From positions 1,308,356 through 1,372,355 of the forward strand of contig NZ_KE124774.1 of NCBI RefSeq assembly GCF_000188155.2: a DNA stretch of 64,000 bases, in the 5' to 3' direction. The notes under the pieces are model-generated. The model had not been told where the DNA came from. It searched no databases and worked only from the letters and a program-made list of their open reading frames with translations. Below are positions 1 through 9,384 of the stretch, one piece after another (within the stretch, counting starts at the first letter, position 1; every line of letters begins with the position of its first letter). Source of the stretch: Methylocystis sp. ATCC 49242. GTDB taxonomy: Bacteria > Pseudomonadota > Alphaproteobacteria > Rhizobiales > Beijerinckiaceae. Both the position numbers and the translations under genes were made by a program.

Positions 1-1413
1 GACGCCTCGCGCGCGCAATGCGTCGAGTGCCATCAGCAGACCACGCCCGGCTGGACCCACAGCTGGCAAAAGAGCGTTCACGGCAATCTCGACGAGATCC
101 GCAAGCTCCCCGACTCCGATTCACGCGCCTACAAGAAGGCGATGATCAAGGAGGTCGAGGACAATCTGCGTTCGATGGGAACGCTGAAGGCCGGCGAGAA
201 TCTGAAGGAAGTCGGCTGTATCGACTGCCACATGGGCGTCGGCAAGGACCACGGTCAGCACAAGGCCGAGCTGAAAATGCCCGACGCCGCGGCCTGCGGT
301 CAGTGTCACGTCCAGCAATTCGCCGAGCGTGAATCGGAGCGCGACACCTTCACCTGGCCGCAGGGCCAGTGGAATCCGGGTCATCCCTCGCACGCTCTTT
401 CCTACAAGGCGAATGTCGAGAACGCGATCTGGGCCGCGATGGAGCAGCGCGAAGTGGCCGAGGGCTGCACCTTCTGTCACACGCCGCAGACGACCTGCAA
501 CAGCTGCCATACGCGCCACGAATTCTCGTCGGTCGAAGCCCGCAAGCCGCAGGCCTGCGCGCAGTGCCACAACGGCGTCGACCACAATGAATTCGAAAAC
601 TACATGCTCTCGAAGCATGGCACGGTCTACCAGACCCGCGGCGACAGCTGGGACTGGAACGCGCGTCTCGCGGACGCGATGGAAAAGGGCAATATGAACG
701 CCCCGACCTGCCAGTTCTGCCATATGGAATATGAGGGCAAGTTCACCCACAACATGGTGCGCAAGTCGCGCTGGGCCTTCCTGCCCATGCCGAAGATCGC
801 CGACAATCTGAACCATCCGTGGTTCGTCAAGCGCAAGGAATCGTGGGTTTCGACCTGCTCGAACTGTCACTCCGACAGCTTCGCCCGCGCCTATCTCGAC
901 GACATGGACAAGGGCGTGATTTCCGGCATCAACATCACGGAGCAGGCGCGCAGCGTGCTCGTGAAGCTTTACAACGACAAGCTGCTGCCGGGTCAGACGA
1001 CCAACCGCCCTGCTCCGCCTCCGACGGAGAAGGACGAGCCGGGCGCGTTCTTCCAGCTGTTCTGGCAGAAGGGCAACAACCCGACGGCGGTGGAATACGA
1101 GTTCGCCGAGATGTGGGAGCACCATCAGATCAAGCACTACAAGGCGCTCGCCCACATGAACCCCGGCGGATACACCTACTCCGACGGCTGGTCGCAGCTC
1201 ATCAAGAGCGCGGCGAAGATCAACGACGAGGACACGCGCCTGCGTGAAGCCGCAGAGATCCGAGCCGAGCTGAAGCGCATCTCGGGCCAGAAGCGCGGCG
1301 ATCTCTACGATCTCGACTCGCCGGCGCGCCGCGCCTGGGCGGCCGGGCTCGGCGGTCTCGCGGTGCTCATCGGCGCCGGCCTGTTGTTCCTTCGCGACAG
1401 AAAGAAGGCGTAA
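1..1413 (+). CDS. haoA: Hydroxylamine oxidoreductase (octahaem cytochrome), 5' end missing
   Basis: Oxidises hydroxylamine in the periplasm; in methanotrophs this removes the toxic product of ammonia co-oxidation by methane monooxygenase. The frame is open from base 1, so the signal peptide and N-terminus lie outside the window. Eight CxxCH motifs are visible: CVECH, CIDCH, CGQCH, CTFCH, CNSCH, CAQCH, CQFCH and CSNCH, the number expected for HAO. A Tyr-rich block near 1135-1190 (HYKALAHMNPGGYTYSDGW) matches the region that supplies the Tyr crosslink to the P460 haem in HAO. The C-terminus ends in one hydrophobic helix followed by RDRKKA, suggesting a membrane anchor. haoB follows, which supports the call. 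Confidence 0.9.
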   Translation, partial: DASRAQCVECHQQTTPGWTHSWQKSVHGNLDEIRKLPDSDSRAYKKAMIKEVEDNLRSMGTLKAGENLKEVGCIDCHMGVGKDHGQHKAELKMPDAAACGQCHVQQFAERESERDTFTWPQGQWNPGHPSHALSYKANVENAIWAAMEQREVAEGCTFCHTPQTTCNSCHTRHEFSSVEARKPQACAQCHNGVDHNEFENYMLSKHGTVYQTRGDSWDWNARLADAMEKGNMNAPTCQFCHMEYEGKFTHNMVRKSRWAFLPMPKIADNLNHPWFVKRKESWVSTCSNCHSDSFARAYLDDMDKGVISGINITEQARSVLVKLYNDKLLPGQTTNRPAPPPTEKDEPGAFFQLFWQKGNNPTAVEYEFAEMWEHHQIKHYKALAHMNPGGYTYSDGWSQLIKSAAKINDEDTRLREAAEIRAELKRISGQKRGDLYDLDSPARRAWAAGLGGLAVLIGAGLLFLRDRKKA

Positions 1414-1447
1414 GGCGCCCCTCGCGTGAGAGGTGCGTAAACTTGAC

Positions 1448-1490
1448 AAGCAATCCGGAGCCGTAACCCGGTTCTGGATTGCTTTTTTCT
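1448..1490 (+). terminator. Rho-independent terminator between haoA and haoB
   Basis: A 9-bp inverted repeat, AAGCAATCC at 1448-1456 and GGATTGCTT at 1476-1484, is followed by a T-rich tract. It lies 35 bp after the haoA stop and 56 bp before haoB. It would terminate or attenuate transcription between the two genes, giving more haoA than haoB message. Confidence 0.75.
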
Positions 1491-1545
1491 TTTTCCGACG
1501 CTCTCGCCTTCAGGACAGAGCGCGAGACAGAGGTTTGAACCTTTT

Positions 1546-2499
1546 ATGAGAAAGACCATCGGCGCGGTGCTTATCGCAGTGGGCGTGGCCCTGCTCGGCT
1601 GGGTCGCCTATTCCACGCTGCATCCGGTCGCGCATTATACTTTCACCCTGGCGTCCGCCCGGGCCGACGCCGTGAAGGAGGTCGAAAACCTTGGCCTCGC
1701 GCCGGAGGCGTTGCAGCGTGTCGAGATTACGAGCCCCGAGGAGCGCCGCCCCCTCGCAACCGGGCTCGTTGCGCGCGACGAAACCCGCCTCGCGCCGATC
1801 GTCTGGCGCAACGAAGTGACGGAGCCGATCTTTTTCGCCGACGCCTCCGCCGCCGACATGACCAAGGTGCTGGCAGCCATCCGCGAACATGTCCCGGAGG
1901 ACGCCGTCGTTCTCGCGTGGTGGGATTTCTCACGCGCCATTCGCGTCGCCGCAAAACGACAGGCGCCGCTCGACGACTCGCAGGCGCGCGGACTTCTCAT
2001 CCCCCCCGCCTGGACCGGCGCGCGCGTCGACGAACGCGCCCGATGGGGCGCCGGCGCCAATCCGCAATCTGCGGAGTCGTTTGGCGAATTCATCGACGCG
2101 CTCACAGCGACGGATGAAGCGCAGGGCGCGGCGACGCTGAAAAAACTCGCCGGCGGCAAGCCCGCCTATGTGGCCGTGCATATTTCGGACGTCTGGAAAG
2201 CCGCGGCTGTGAAGCCGGACCGCTTCTCCATCGGCTTCAAGGATTTCGCCTCGTCGGGCGTTTCGCATGGCGTTATCAAATCCGCGCAGCAATGGATGCG
2301 CGAGCAAAAGGTGGAGGGAGGCTTCGCCGTCGAGCCGATAGGCGGCGCGACGCGGCTGCATTATTTCCAGCGCAAGGGCGACAGCGATGCGCTCATAGCG
2401 AAGCTCCTGCCCTTCTCGACGTCGAACCCAATGCAGCTCGACACGCTGGAACTCGTCTATCAGCATAAGGGCTGGTGGATATACCGACTGAAAGATTGA
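1546..2499 (+). CDS. haoB: HaoB, hydroxylamine oxidation protein
   Basis: 317 aa with an N-terminal hydrophobic segment (residues 4-25) that could be an uncleaved signal anchor, then a soluble periplasmic domain. The conserved haoA-haoB order and the general make-up (paired Trp in VVLAWWDFSRA, C-terminal GWWIYRL) match the HaoB family found next to hao in ammonia and methane oxidisers. Its biochemical role is not established; an accessory role in HAO function is inferred from linkage. No haem motif is present. The hairpin in front of it suggests separate or reduced expression relative to haoA. Confidence 0.8.
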   Translation: MRKTIGAVLIAVGVALLGWVAYSTLHPVAHYTFTLASARADAVKEVENLGLAPEALQRVEITSPEERRPLATGLVARDETRLAPIVWRNEVTEPIFFADASAADMTKVLAAIREHVPEDAVVLAWWDFSRAIRVAAKRQAPLDDSQARGLLIPPAWTGARVDERARWGAGANPQSAESFGEFIDALTATDEAQGAATLKKLAGGKPAYVAVHISDVWKAAAVKPDRFSIGFKDFASSGVSHGVIKSAQQWMREQKVEGGFAVEPIGGATRLHYFQRKGDSDALIAKLLPFSTSNPMQLDTLELVYQHKGWWIYRLKD

Positions 2500-2617
2500 G
2501 GCGGAAAGTCCATCGCCGTCCGTGGCCGGCGCAGGATCGCAACCTCAATTTGCAGAAAGAGGAACATGCTCCGCGCTCGCCGGTTGACTCATTACGTCGC
2601 AAAAGTGGAGGCGCGTG

Positions 2618-2872
2618 ATGAAACGACTTTACGTCACAACCGCGCTGTCGATTGCGCTCGCCGGCTGGTTGTCCGCAGCAGGCGCCGAACCTCGCAAGGA
2701 TGACAGCGGCAAGGAACCGGAGAACGGCTATCAGCGCGATGACAATGGCTGGCGCCAACGCGCGGAAGCCGGCCGTCTCGGCTGCAAGACCGAGCGGAAA
2801 TGGGATGGAGCTCGATACAGGGACGAGGTGACGTGCAAGGACGGCTCAAGCCCGCCCTTGCACCGCAACTGA
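2618..2872 (+). CDS. Small secreted protein of unknown function
   Basis: 84 aa. I chose the ATG at 2618 over the GTG at 2615 because a GGAGG sits at good spacing in front of it. Residues 1-24 form a signal peptide ending in SAAGA-E. The mature part is charged and carries two Cys (GCKTERKWDG and VTCKDG) that could form a disulfide. No family recognised. It lies downstream of haoB in the same direction but 118 bp away. Confidence 0.6.
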   Translation: MKRLYVTTALSIALAGWLSAAGAEPRKDDSGKEPENGYQRDDNGWRQRAEAGRLGCKTERKWDGARYRDEVTCKDGSSPPLHRN

Positions 2873-2893
2873 TGGCGTGAGGCGCCGCGCGGC

Positions 2894-4429
2894 CTAGCTG
2901 CTGCGCAGCGCTCCTGCGAGACGGGCGATTCCGTCCTCGATCTCTTTCTCGGTCAGCGCAACGAAACCAAGCATAAGCAGACGATCGCCGCCGTCATTCT
3001 TATCGAAGCGCAGCGCCGAACCGGTCGCGAGCGAGCAAACTCCGACGCCTGCAGTGAGCCCTCTCGCCTCGACCTCGGCGGCGTCCGGTAGACCCTCGGG
3101 CAGTTTCCAGACCAGATGCATGCCCGCCTGGTCGCCGAAGACCTCGCAGTGGCCGAAATGTTTCGCCAGCGCATTGAGCAGCGCATCGCGGCGCTCGCGA
3201 TAGAGCTGACGGATGCGGCGCAGATGACGACCGAACTCGCCGCTGGCCATGAAGTCGGCCATGGCGGCCTGCTCCAGCCAGCTCTGGCCATTGTTCATGA
3301 GCATCTTCATGCGGCGGAAACTGTCGACGAGCCTGCGCGGCGCGACGACATAGCCGAGGCGCAGGCCAGGCCCCATGCATTTCGAGAAGGTGCCGAGATA
3401 AATGACGCGCTCGTTGCGATCGAGGCCCTTGAGCGCCGTCAGCGGCGAGCCGACAAAGCGGAAGTCGCTGTCGTAGTCGTCTTCCATGATGTAGGCGTCG
3501 TACTGCGTCGCCCATGACAGCAATTCGATTCGACGTTGCAGGCTCATCGTCACGCCGATCGGATATTGATGCGAGGGCGTGACATAGGCCACGGCGTCCC
3601 GCACATGCGGCAACCGCGACACGTCGAGTCCGTCATGGTCGATCGGCGCCGGATGCAGCTTGGCTCCGAGGCTCTCGAGCACGAAGGCCGCCCCTTGGTA
3701 ACAGGGCGATTCGATCACCGCCGTCGTCCCGGGTTTCACGAGCAGACGGCCGACAAGATTGAAGCCGTCCTGACAACCGCCGACGATGATGATCTGGTCC
3801 GGATCGGCGATGACGCCGCGCGCCGGCGCTAGATGCTTGGCGATCGCCTGCCGCAGTTCGAGCAGGCCGGCCGGATCGTTGTAGCTGGTAAGCTTCGAGC
3901 CCGCGGTCTTGAGCCGGGCCTTGATGTGTTGCGACCACGCCTTCAGCGGGAAGGACCGCGGATCAGGACGACCGACCCAGAAGTCGGCCACGAGCCGGCG
4001 CCGGTCGGGGTCGGCTAGGCGATGGGTGCGTAGCGCGCCCCCGGGAGCGACGGGCTCGGGCTCATCCTCAGCCGCAGGCTCCGCCGCATGGCCGCCGCCA
4101 TTGTTTGCGGACGACAGGAAGGCCGTGTCGGGCAAATCCGGCGAGACGAAAGTGCCGACGTAAGGCTTGGTGCGGATATAGCCTTCCGCAATCAGCCGCT
4201 CATAGGCAAGCACCGCAGTATTGCGCGACACGCCGAGCTGATTGCTCAGCTCACGCGTCGTCGGCAGCGGATCGTCTCCCCGAAGCTGCCCGTTGAGGAT
4301 CATCGAGCGGATCTGGTCGAAGATCTGATTCTGCAGGGTCGATTTGTCCGACTCCCGCAGAAGTATCGACAATTGCACATGTCCGCTCCGAACAACGGGA
4401 ACCGGACGACCTATCGTGGAAATGCCCAT
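2894..4429 (-). CDS. MocR-type GntR/aminotransferase transcriptional regulator
   Basis: 511 aa from the ATG at 4429, which has AGGAGG six bases upstream; an ATG at 4432 is an alternative. The N-terminal winged helix (about residues 25-90, with TTRELSNQLGVSRNTAVLAYERLIAEGYI) is GntR type. The rest is a fold-type I aminotransferase domain with ESPCYQG, MEDDYDSDFRF and the PLP-lysine region GTFSKCMGPGLRLGY. MocR/PdxR proteins are regulators that bind PLP and often control vitamin B6, GABA or taurine genes. No such target adjoins it; the divergent neighbour at 4659 is a small unknown protein, and the intergenic region carries repeats that could be its operator. Confidence 0.85.
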   Translation of the reverse strand: MGISTIGRPVPVVRSGHVQLSILLRESDKSTLQNQIFDQIRSMILNGQLRGDDPLPTTRELSNQLGVSRNTAVLAYERLIAEGYIRTKPYVGTFVSPDLPDTAFLSSANNGGGHAAEPAAEDEPEPVAPGGALRTHRLADPDRRRLVADFWVGRPDPRSFPLKAWSQHIKARLKTAGSKLTSYNDPAGLLELRQAIAKHLAPARGVIADPDQIIIVGGCQDGFNLVGRLLVKPGTTAVIESPCYQGAAFVLESLGAKLHPAPIDHDGLDVSRLPHVRDAVAYVTPSHQYPIGVTMSLQRRIELLSWATQYDAYIMEDDYDSDFRFVGSPLTALKGLDRNERVIYLGTFSKCMGPGLRLGYVVAPRRLVDSFRRMKMLMNNGQSWLEQAAMADFMASGEFGRHLRRIRQLYRERRDALLNALAKHFGHCEVFGDQAGMHLVWKLPEGLPDAAEVEARGLTAGVGVCSLATGSALRFDKNDGGDRLLMLGFVALTEKEIEDGIARLAGALRSS

Positions 4430-4490
4430 CATGTGCCTCCTGACACACAGATAAGAGGCGTTTGGTCCAATACATAGATCCACGCCCGAT

Positions 4491-4633
4491 TGGCGCACTG
4501 GCGCCACGATACATCTTGCTGCGACCAAAGATCGCAACCAACGATGTGTCAAAAAACCTTTAACTGGCGCCATTAGCTTCCTGCGTTCTGGCGCTTTCTA
4601 ACGGCCATTTTTTGGTCGAAGCTCTAATGGCGC
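4491..4633. promoter_or_regulatory. Repeat-rich divergent promoter region, likely MocR operator
   Basis: The hexamer TGGCGC occurs five times in direct orientation, at 4491, 4499, 4565, 4589 and 4628, between the divergent regulator gene and the small gene at 4659. MocR proteins commonly bind direct repeats in their own divergent promoter region, so this is a reasonable autoregulatory operator. The assignment is inference from position and repetition. Confidence 0.5.
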
Positions 4634-4658
4634 AAAACAGCGCTCGGGGAGGATAAGA

Positions 4659-4889
4659 ATGGCTCTGACTCACTCGCAAATCGTTCCGACCGCGTTTTGG
4701 GTCGGCTTTCTGGTGCTTGGCCTCATCACCAGTTCCTCTGGTCCGGAAAAGCGCCACAGCGCTCAGGCCACGCGCAGCGTCAAGGCGGCAAGGTCTTCAC
4801 CGGCGCCCATCGGCGCAGTGGCAGCCGAGACGACGGCCCTGGACGCGCGCGACGCGAAGCCTTTGAAAGAGGCCGAACTCGCCGACTGA
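4659..4889 (+). CDS. Small membrane-associated protein, unknown function
   Basis: 76 aa with a strong Shine-Dalgarno (GGGGAGGA) before the ATG. One hydrophobic segment (about residues 9-26, IVPTAFWVGFLVLGLITSS) is followed by an Ala/Arg/Ser-rich tail. No family recognised. It is divergent from the MocR-type regulator and is its most obvious target. It is followed closely by a terminator, so it is probably transcribed alone. Confidence 0.6.
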   Translation: MALTHSQIVPTAFWVGFLVLGLITSSSGPEKRHSAQATRSVKAARSSPAPIGAVAAETTALDARDAKPLKEAELAD

Positions 4890-4916
4890 CGGCGCTCCTC
4901 TTCCTCCCGACTTCCG

Positions 4917-4940
4917 GGCGCCGACATTGGCGCCTTTTTT
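4917..4940 (+). terminator. Rho-independent terminator
   Basis: GGCGCC at 4917-4922 and GGCGCC at 4929-4934 (self-complementary arms) are followed by six T. It ends the transcript of the small gene at 4659. Confidence 0.75.
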
Positions 4941-5117
4941 GTTGCCTGGAACCGCTCGTTCAAGGTCTTTCGGCAGAGCGGCCAACCGGTAGTCCGCCGC
5001 CTTGATTTGATGAAACCGGCTTCCTATCTCTTCGACAAGGTGACGCTGACGGCGTGACCGAAGATGCGGCCCGAGCGCGGATGTAGCGACGGGCCGTTTC
5101 GCTGTGAGGAGGACGTC

Positions 5118-5204
5118 ATGCCGGATGGCCTTGTGAAGCTCATGATTATCGGTACCCTCGGTTTCTTCGTGGGCGCCGCCCTCATCGGTTGGGCTTACGG
5201 CTGA
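5118..5204 (+). CDS. 28-residue single-pass membrane peptide
   Basis: ATG at 5118 preceded by GAGGAGG at about 6 bases. The product MPDGLVKLMIIGTLGFFVGA continues as one transmembrane helix ending ALIGWAYG. The strong ribosome site and clean hydrophobic helix support translation; nothing indicates function. Its last 10 bases overlap the convergent gene at 5195-5548. Confidence 0.45.
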   Translation: MPDGLVKLMIIGTLGFFVGAALIGWAYG

Positions 5205-5548
5205 TCCCGTGTGGTCGGCGCAGAGGCCGCCTGCCCGGTTTTCGCTTCCTCTCGCATTTGCGCCAACCTCTTCCCGCCTCGCAAGGGTGCGACGTGAGTG
5301 AGCGCCGTGATCGACAGGAATCCGCCGATCCACGCGCCGACAGCCGCGAATAGAACATAGGCCCAGTTCGACGTGTAGCTGATGACCGCAAATGCGGAAA
5401 GCAGGTACCATATGCTGCTCCAGCTCGCGGCCGCAATTCGACGGCGCTCGGAAACGGCCGCATTGAAAAATACATAGACAGCGTCGGTGATCGCCGTCGA
5501 TGCGACGACCCCTGCGGCAATCAATGGGTCGATCGTCGGGAAATCCAT
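5195..5548 (-). CDS. Small multi-pass membrane protein
   Basis: 117 aa from the ATG at 5548, which has GGAGG at good spacing; a longer frame reaches 5620 but its extra part is Ala/Glu-rich and has no visible ribosome site. Three hydrophobic segments are visible (about residues 8-32, 46-63 and 68-86), followed by a basic/polar C-terminal tail ending TRDQP. No family recognised. It converges on the 28-aa peptide gene. Confidence 0.6.
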   Translation of the reverse strand: MDFPTIDPLIAAGVVASTAITDAVYVFFNAAVSERRRIAAASWSSIWYLLSAFAVISYTSNWAYVLFAAVGAWIGGFLSITALTHVAPLRGGKRLAQMREEAKTGQAASAPTTRDQP

Positions 5549-6540
5549 ATGATCCTCCGCTTCTGCCTCAGCTCCGGCTGCCGTCGCCGCAAGCGAAACA
5601 TTGTCGACGGGGTCGATCAAGCGGTCGCCGTGATGCTTGTGGACAAAGCGCCATCATCAAATATTTTGGCGGCCGCGCCCAAATCACGGACAATCCGGCG
5701 AGCATGAGAACGAAGGCGTCGGCGCTCCATCGCCAATTCCGCTTTCCCGCCGCCTCATCAACGATCGATAGCATGGATTTCGCCGACGGGCACAACGGCG
5801 CAGGCGCGCGCGGACTGACGGGCGACAAGTTCTCGCGCCCCCGGTTTCCCCACGGCGCGACACGCACTGAGAATGCGCCCGTTTATCCAGACCACGACAG
5901 TGAGACGCAAAATCCCTTCACGTGATTTGAATCGGTCCACCGTCTCGCCTGGCTGATTGATAGGCAGCAACTACCGGCTCGGGACCTTTGGAAAAACACA
6001 GGTGAGATCGTTAGCGACGCTCGCGCTCAACCTCGACGCCAAAGCGTGAAGCCAATTTCCACCAATCAACCCGCGTCGGCAATCAATCTGTCACTCCAGA
6101 TGATGTAAATATCCGACTATGGAGCACCCAGCGTAATGCTTTCCATCAGCCGCCGCCAAATATCATCGCAAAGCTTCCCAACGCTGCGACGAGCATTGAT
6201 ATGGCTACGGCGTTGAAAATTTGCGGACGTATCATTTCTTAATTTCCATCGTTCCGCATAGAGCGACGATTGAAACTCGGATGCAATTCCCCAATTTGCC
6301 GCACCCGCCGATTTCGGAGATTTGAGACGCGCTCTTTTCTTTTTCACTTCAACGACAGGCGCGGGCTCGACCAGCGCCACAGTTCCCGAACGGATCGGAG
6401 TGCGCGCATGCGGGATTGTCGCCGGAGCGAGGACCCTCGCCGAACGGCGGTGATCGGAGAACCCGGGAGTGTGAGTAAAAAAACTCCGCAAATCGGCATA
6501 TCATTTGCGGGCAACCGGCCTGCCGAACTTTGATCTTTTA
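5549..6540. other. About 1 kb without a confident gene
   Basis: Both strands hold only short frames without clear ribosome sites or recognisable domains. A minus-strand frame at 6117-6491 (124 codons, with a Lys/Arg/Pro-rich middle) and one at 5568-5867 with a hydrophobic stretch are the best candidates, but neither has support beyond being open. Base composition is lower in GC around 6000-6350 than in neighbouring genes. Confidence 0.4.
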
Positions 6541-8793
6541 TTAGTCGCGCCCCAGAACGGCCGCCTTCACGCTCTCGTAGATGGCGGGCAACCCGCCATC
6601 CGGCTCGAACTGTTCAAGGAAGCTGCGCCGCTTCTCCTCTATTTTCGCCAAATGCGACGCAACACCCGGAAGTGCGCGCAGCATCTCCATCTCGGCCTCG
6701 ACGGCGCGGATCAGCGACTCCGGCGCCGGATGGTAATTCCGCGGCGTCTCACGCGCGTTGTTGGTGAAAGTGAAGAAGTCTTTGAACTCGCGCTTCCAAA
6801 TCGTATGATTGGTCAACGCGTCGCCGCGCGCTTTCTTGACAGCGAACTCCTCGAACGACTTGCACCAGTAATGCGCGAGCCTGCCGCTGGTAAAGACCGG
6901 ATCAAGTTTCTTCTGCCGTAACGACCAGTCCAGCCTCGTGAAATCCGCGCGCGCCAGAAATCCGTCGGGCGGAATGTTCGGGTAATGGACGCGGTGCAGG
7001 GAGATGATGTCGCGTAGCCGCACCAGGCTTTTGATTCCCGGCCGCCCCTTCCCATGCGGAAAGCGCCTGCATAGGGGTCGCTGCTCATAGGCATAGACGT
7101 AGCCGCTGAAATACAAGAACCAGTTGAAGCAGATCGCGGAAGGAGCGCGCGCGGGGAAATGAGCCAGCGCATCGTCGATGAGCGCGCCGATCGAAAAACC
7201 ATAATGCTCTGCGGGCACGAGGAACTCGTCGCCGTCGATCACCAGCGCCCATTCATGCTCCCACAGTTCCGGCAGAAGGTGCAGCGCGTGCGCATACACC
7301 TTTTGCTGCGGATCGTGCGGCCGGGCCGGATCCATTTTGTTGTCGATATAGGTGATGACGCCGTGCTCCGCGAGGCTGCGCAAAAGGCCTTCGGAGCCAT
7401 CCAGATTATCGTTGGAATAGATGAACAGCGTGTCGAACCCTAGCACGCGGTAATGCGCCACCCATTCAAGCAAATAGGGACCTTCGTCGCGCATCGTCGC
7501 CACCACCGCGGCGCGACGGCTGGGCCGAATCTGGCGCAATTTGAAGGCGTTCAGCCAGTGAACCGCGCTCCAGCTTTCATGCCCGCGTGTTTCTGCGATC
7601 GCGTCCAGCGCTTCGTGCGCCACTTGCAACCTCGGGAGCGGCGCGCTCCGCAGGTGATGTTGCGCGTAGGAGTGGCGTTCGGCGGCGACAATGATGGTCT
7701 GAAGCAACGCCTGTTCGATTGGCGTGGTGGCCAGATCCGCAATGCCGGACTCGCGCGGGTCGCGTGCGAAGTTCAGCAGAGCGTTCAGCCGGGTCTGCGG
7801 AACATTCATTTCCCCGGCGAGCGCGGCGAGATTGCCCTCTCGCGGATTTGGCCCCAGCAAGTTTTCGAATAATGCGAACAGCCCATCCGGATCGCGCGTG
7901 CGGCGCAGGCCGGCTTGCGCCGTGGCGTTACCTGGGTTGATGCGCGCCGCTGCCGCGAACGCCGTGCGGGCGGCGGCGATCTCATGCCTCTCTTCCAGCA
8001 ACTGGCCGAGTCGCAACTGCAGCGCCATGTTCCCCGGGACATGCGCAATAGCGTCGCGCAGAAGGTTGATGGCCTCCTCCAGCCTTCCGCGTCGAAAAAA
8101 GATCGTGGTCAACGCAACGAGCGCGCCCGCGTGGTGTGGGGCGAGCGTCAGAGCGGCGCGAAACGCCGCTTCTGCCGCCTCGTCAGGCCGGCGCGTTCTG
8201 AACAGCAAGTGGCCCAGATCCACGCGCAGTTCCGGATTGCCTGGCGCGAGTTCTATTTTAGCCTGCAATGCGGCAATCGTCTCGTTCTCTTCGCCCCGCT
8301 GTTTCAATGTTGCGCCAAGTGACGCGTAAGTCCCGGCGACGCTCGGGTCGATTGATTGCGCGATTTGGAAGGCGGCTGCGGCTTCGTCCCAGCGACCGAA
8401 ATTCCCGAGCAGTTGCGCCGCCTGCACCTGCAACCCGGCGATTTCCGGCGCGATCCTGGCAGCCTTGAGCGCTACTTCCAACTCCTCCTCGCGCCGGCCC
8501 TGATGAAAATAAGCGGCGGCAAGTCCGTTCAGCGCGCCGATATGCAAGGGCATCAGGGCCAGGACCGCTTGAAACGCCCGTATCGCCTCCGCCGGCTCGC
8601 TATCTTGCACCCTCTCCCAACCGGTTTCGAGAAGCGCCTGGATCTCGGCGGCTCGGTCGTCGCGTTCCGACGCGCCGGCGGCGTCTATGTCCAAGGCGGT
8701 GATGCCGGCAATCTCCGTTACCCCCGCGGTCGGCTTGCTGGCGGGTATTGGCGGCTCGGGAACGCTCCCTATTCGACAAGGCGTCTCAGACAT
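6541..8793 (-). CDS. TPR-repeat protein with C-terminal glycosyltransferase (GT2/GT92-like) domain
   Basis: 750 aa from the ATG at 8793; a GTG at 8856 would add 21 residues. Residues about 45-310 are tetratricopeptide repeats (AIRAFQAVLALMPLHIGALN and similar units). Residues about 390-650 form a Glyco_tranf_2_4-like domain: VVATMRDEGPYLLEWVAHYRV, FIYSNDNLDGS, and a DxD-type metal/sugar site in WALVIDGDEFLVP. Such fusions modify cell-surface or secreted glycans; acceptor and donor cannot be read from sequence. It stands alone, with no polysaccharide operon next to it. Confidence 0.8.
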   Translation of the reverse strand: MSETPCRIGSVPEPPIPASKPTAGVTEIAGITALDIDAAGASERDDRAAEIQALLETGWERVQDSEPAEAIRAFQAVLALMPLHIGALNGLAAAYFHQGRREEELEVALKAARIAPEIAGLQVQAAQLLGNFGRWDEAAAAFQIAQSIDPSVAGTYASLGATLKQRGEENETIAALQAKIELAPGNPELRVDLGHLLFRTRRPDEAAEAAFRAALTLAPHHAGALVALTTIFFRRGRLEEAINLLRDAIAHVPGNMALQLRLGQLLEERHEIAAARTAFAAAARINPGNATAQAGLRRTRDPDGLFALFENLLGPNPREGNLAALAGEMNVPQTRLNALLNFARDPRESGIADLATTPIEQALLQTIIVAAERHSYAQHHLRSAPLPRLQVAHEALDAIAETRGHESWSAVHWLNAFKLRQIRPSRRAAVVATMRDEGPYLLEWVAHYRVLGFDTLFIYSNDNLDGSEGLLRSLAEHGVITYIDNKMDPARPHDPQQKVYAHALHLLPELWEHEWALVIDGDEFLVPAEHYGFSIGALIDDALAHFPARAPSAICFNWFLYFSGYVYAYEQRPLCRRFPHGKGRPGIKSLVRLRDIISLHRVHYPNIPPDGFLARADFTRLDWSLRQKKLDPVFTSGRLAHYWCKSFEEFAVKKARGDALTNHTIWKREFKDFFTFTNNARETPRNYHPAPESLIRAVEAEMEMLRALPGVASHLAKIEEKRRSFLEQFEPDGGLPAIYESVKAAVLGRD

Positions 8794-9145
8794 ATTTCGA
8801 ATTTGGCCGTGTTTCTGCCCAGCGCCATCAATGCCATATTTTATGTAAAATGACACGGATATGCGTGCGTCGCCAATGGGCGTCTACGGACATCAAAGCA
8901 ATTCATTGAAAACGGGGGCGAATGGACGGCGCGGGTCGCGCAGAGTTTGTCGGATTAGCAGCCGGACGAAACGGGCGCAGTGATGCGGAGACGAAGAAAC
9001 CCGCCATCGAGGCGAGGGAGGGTCGGTCGACGCATTGAGACCACGCAGAGGCGTGGGCCTCACAACGCGCCGCCATTTGCCGGGCCTCCTGTTTCCGCAG
9101 GATGCGACCGGTTCCTGGTGTTTTACGCTGAGGATCTGACATAAA

Positions 9146-9200
<55 letters not shown>

Positions 9201-9299
9201 GACATATTTCCCTGAGTTTTCCCGTTGTTTCCCCATCTTTATAAGTTACTGATATTGACGCCGTTCCCCTTTACTTGTTTTATCCGCTTATGACTCGAA

Positions 9300-9341
9300 T
9301 TTACCGCGAATTTCGTCCGCCTGCTTCCCCCATGCTTCCCC
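9300..9341. promoter_or_regulatory. Left arm-type integrase binding sites (probable)
   Basis: TTTACCGCGAATT (9300-9312) and TGCTTCCCCCATGCTTCCCC (9322-9341) recur in the same order and orientation at 23466-23507 near the other end. Paired short repeats flanking the att core, outside any gene, are what arm-type sites of a tyrosine recombinase look like. Further TTTCCC-type motifs lie at 9207-9235. Function is inferred. Confidence 0.6.
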
Positions 9342-9384
9342 GGCGCGACCGCTGGGGTGGCTTCCCCCAGCGCAGGGCCCGCAG

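Noticed and set aside
121..1449. Long minus-strand open frame opposite haoA
   Set aside because: It mirrors the haoA codons, has no motif or ribosome site, and the plus strand carries eight haem motifs.
8903..9142. 79-codon minus-strand frame next to attL
   Set aside because: No ribosome site, composition typical of random GC-rich frames.
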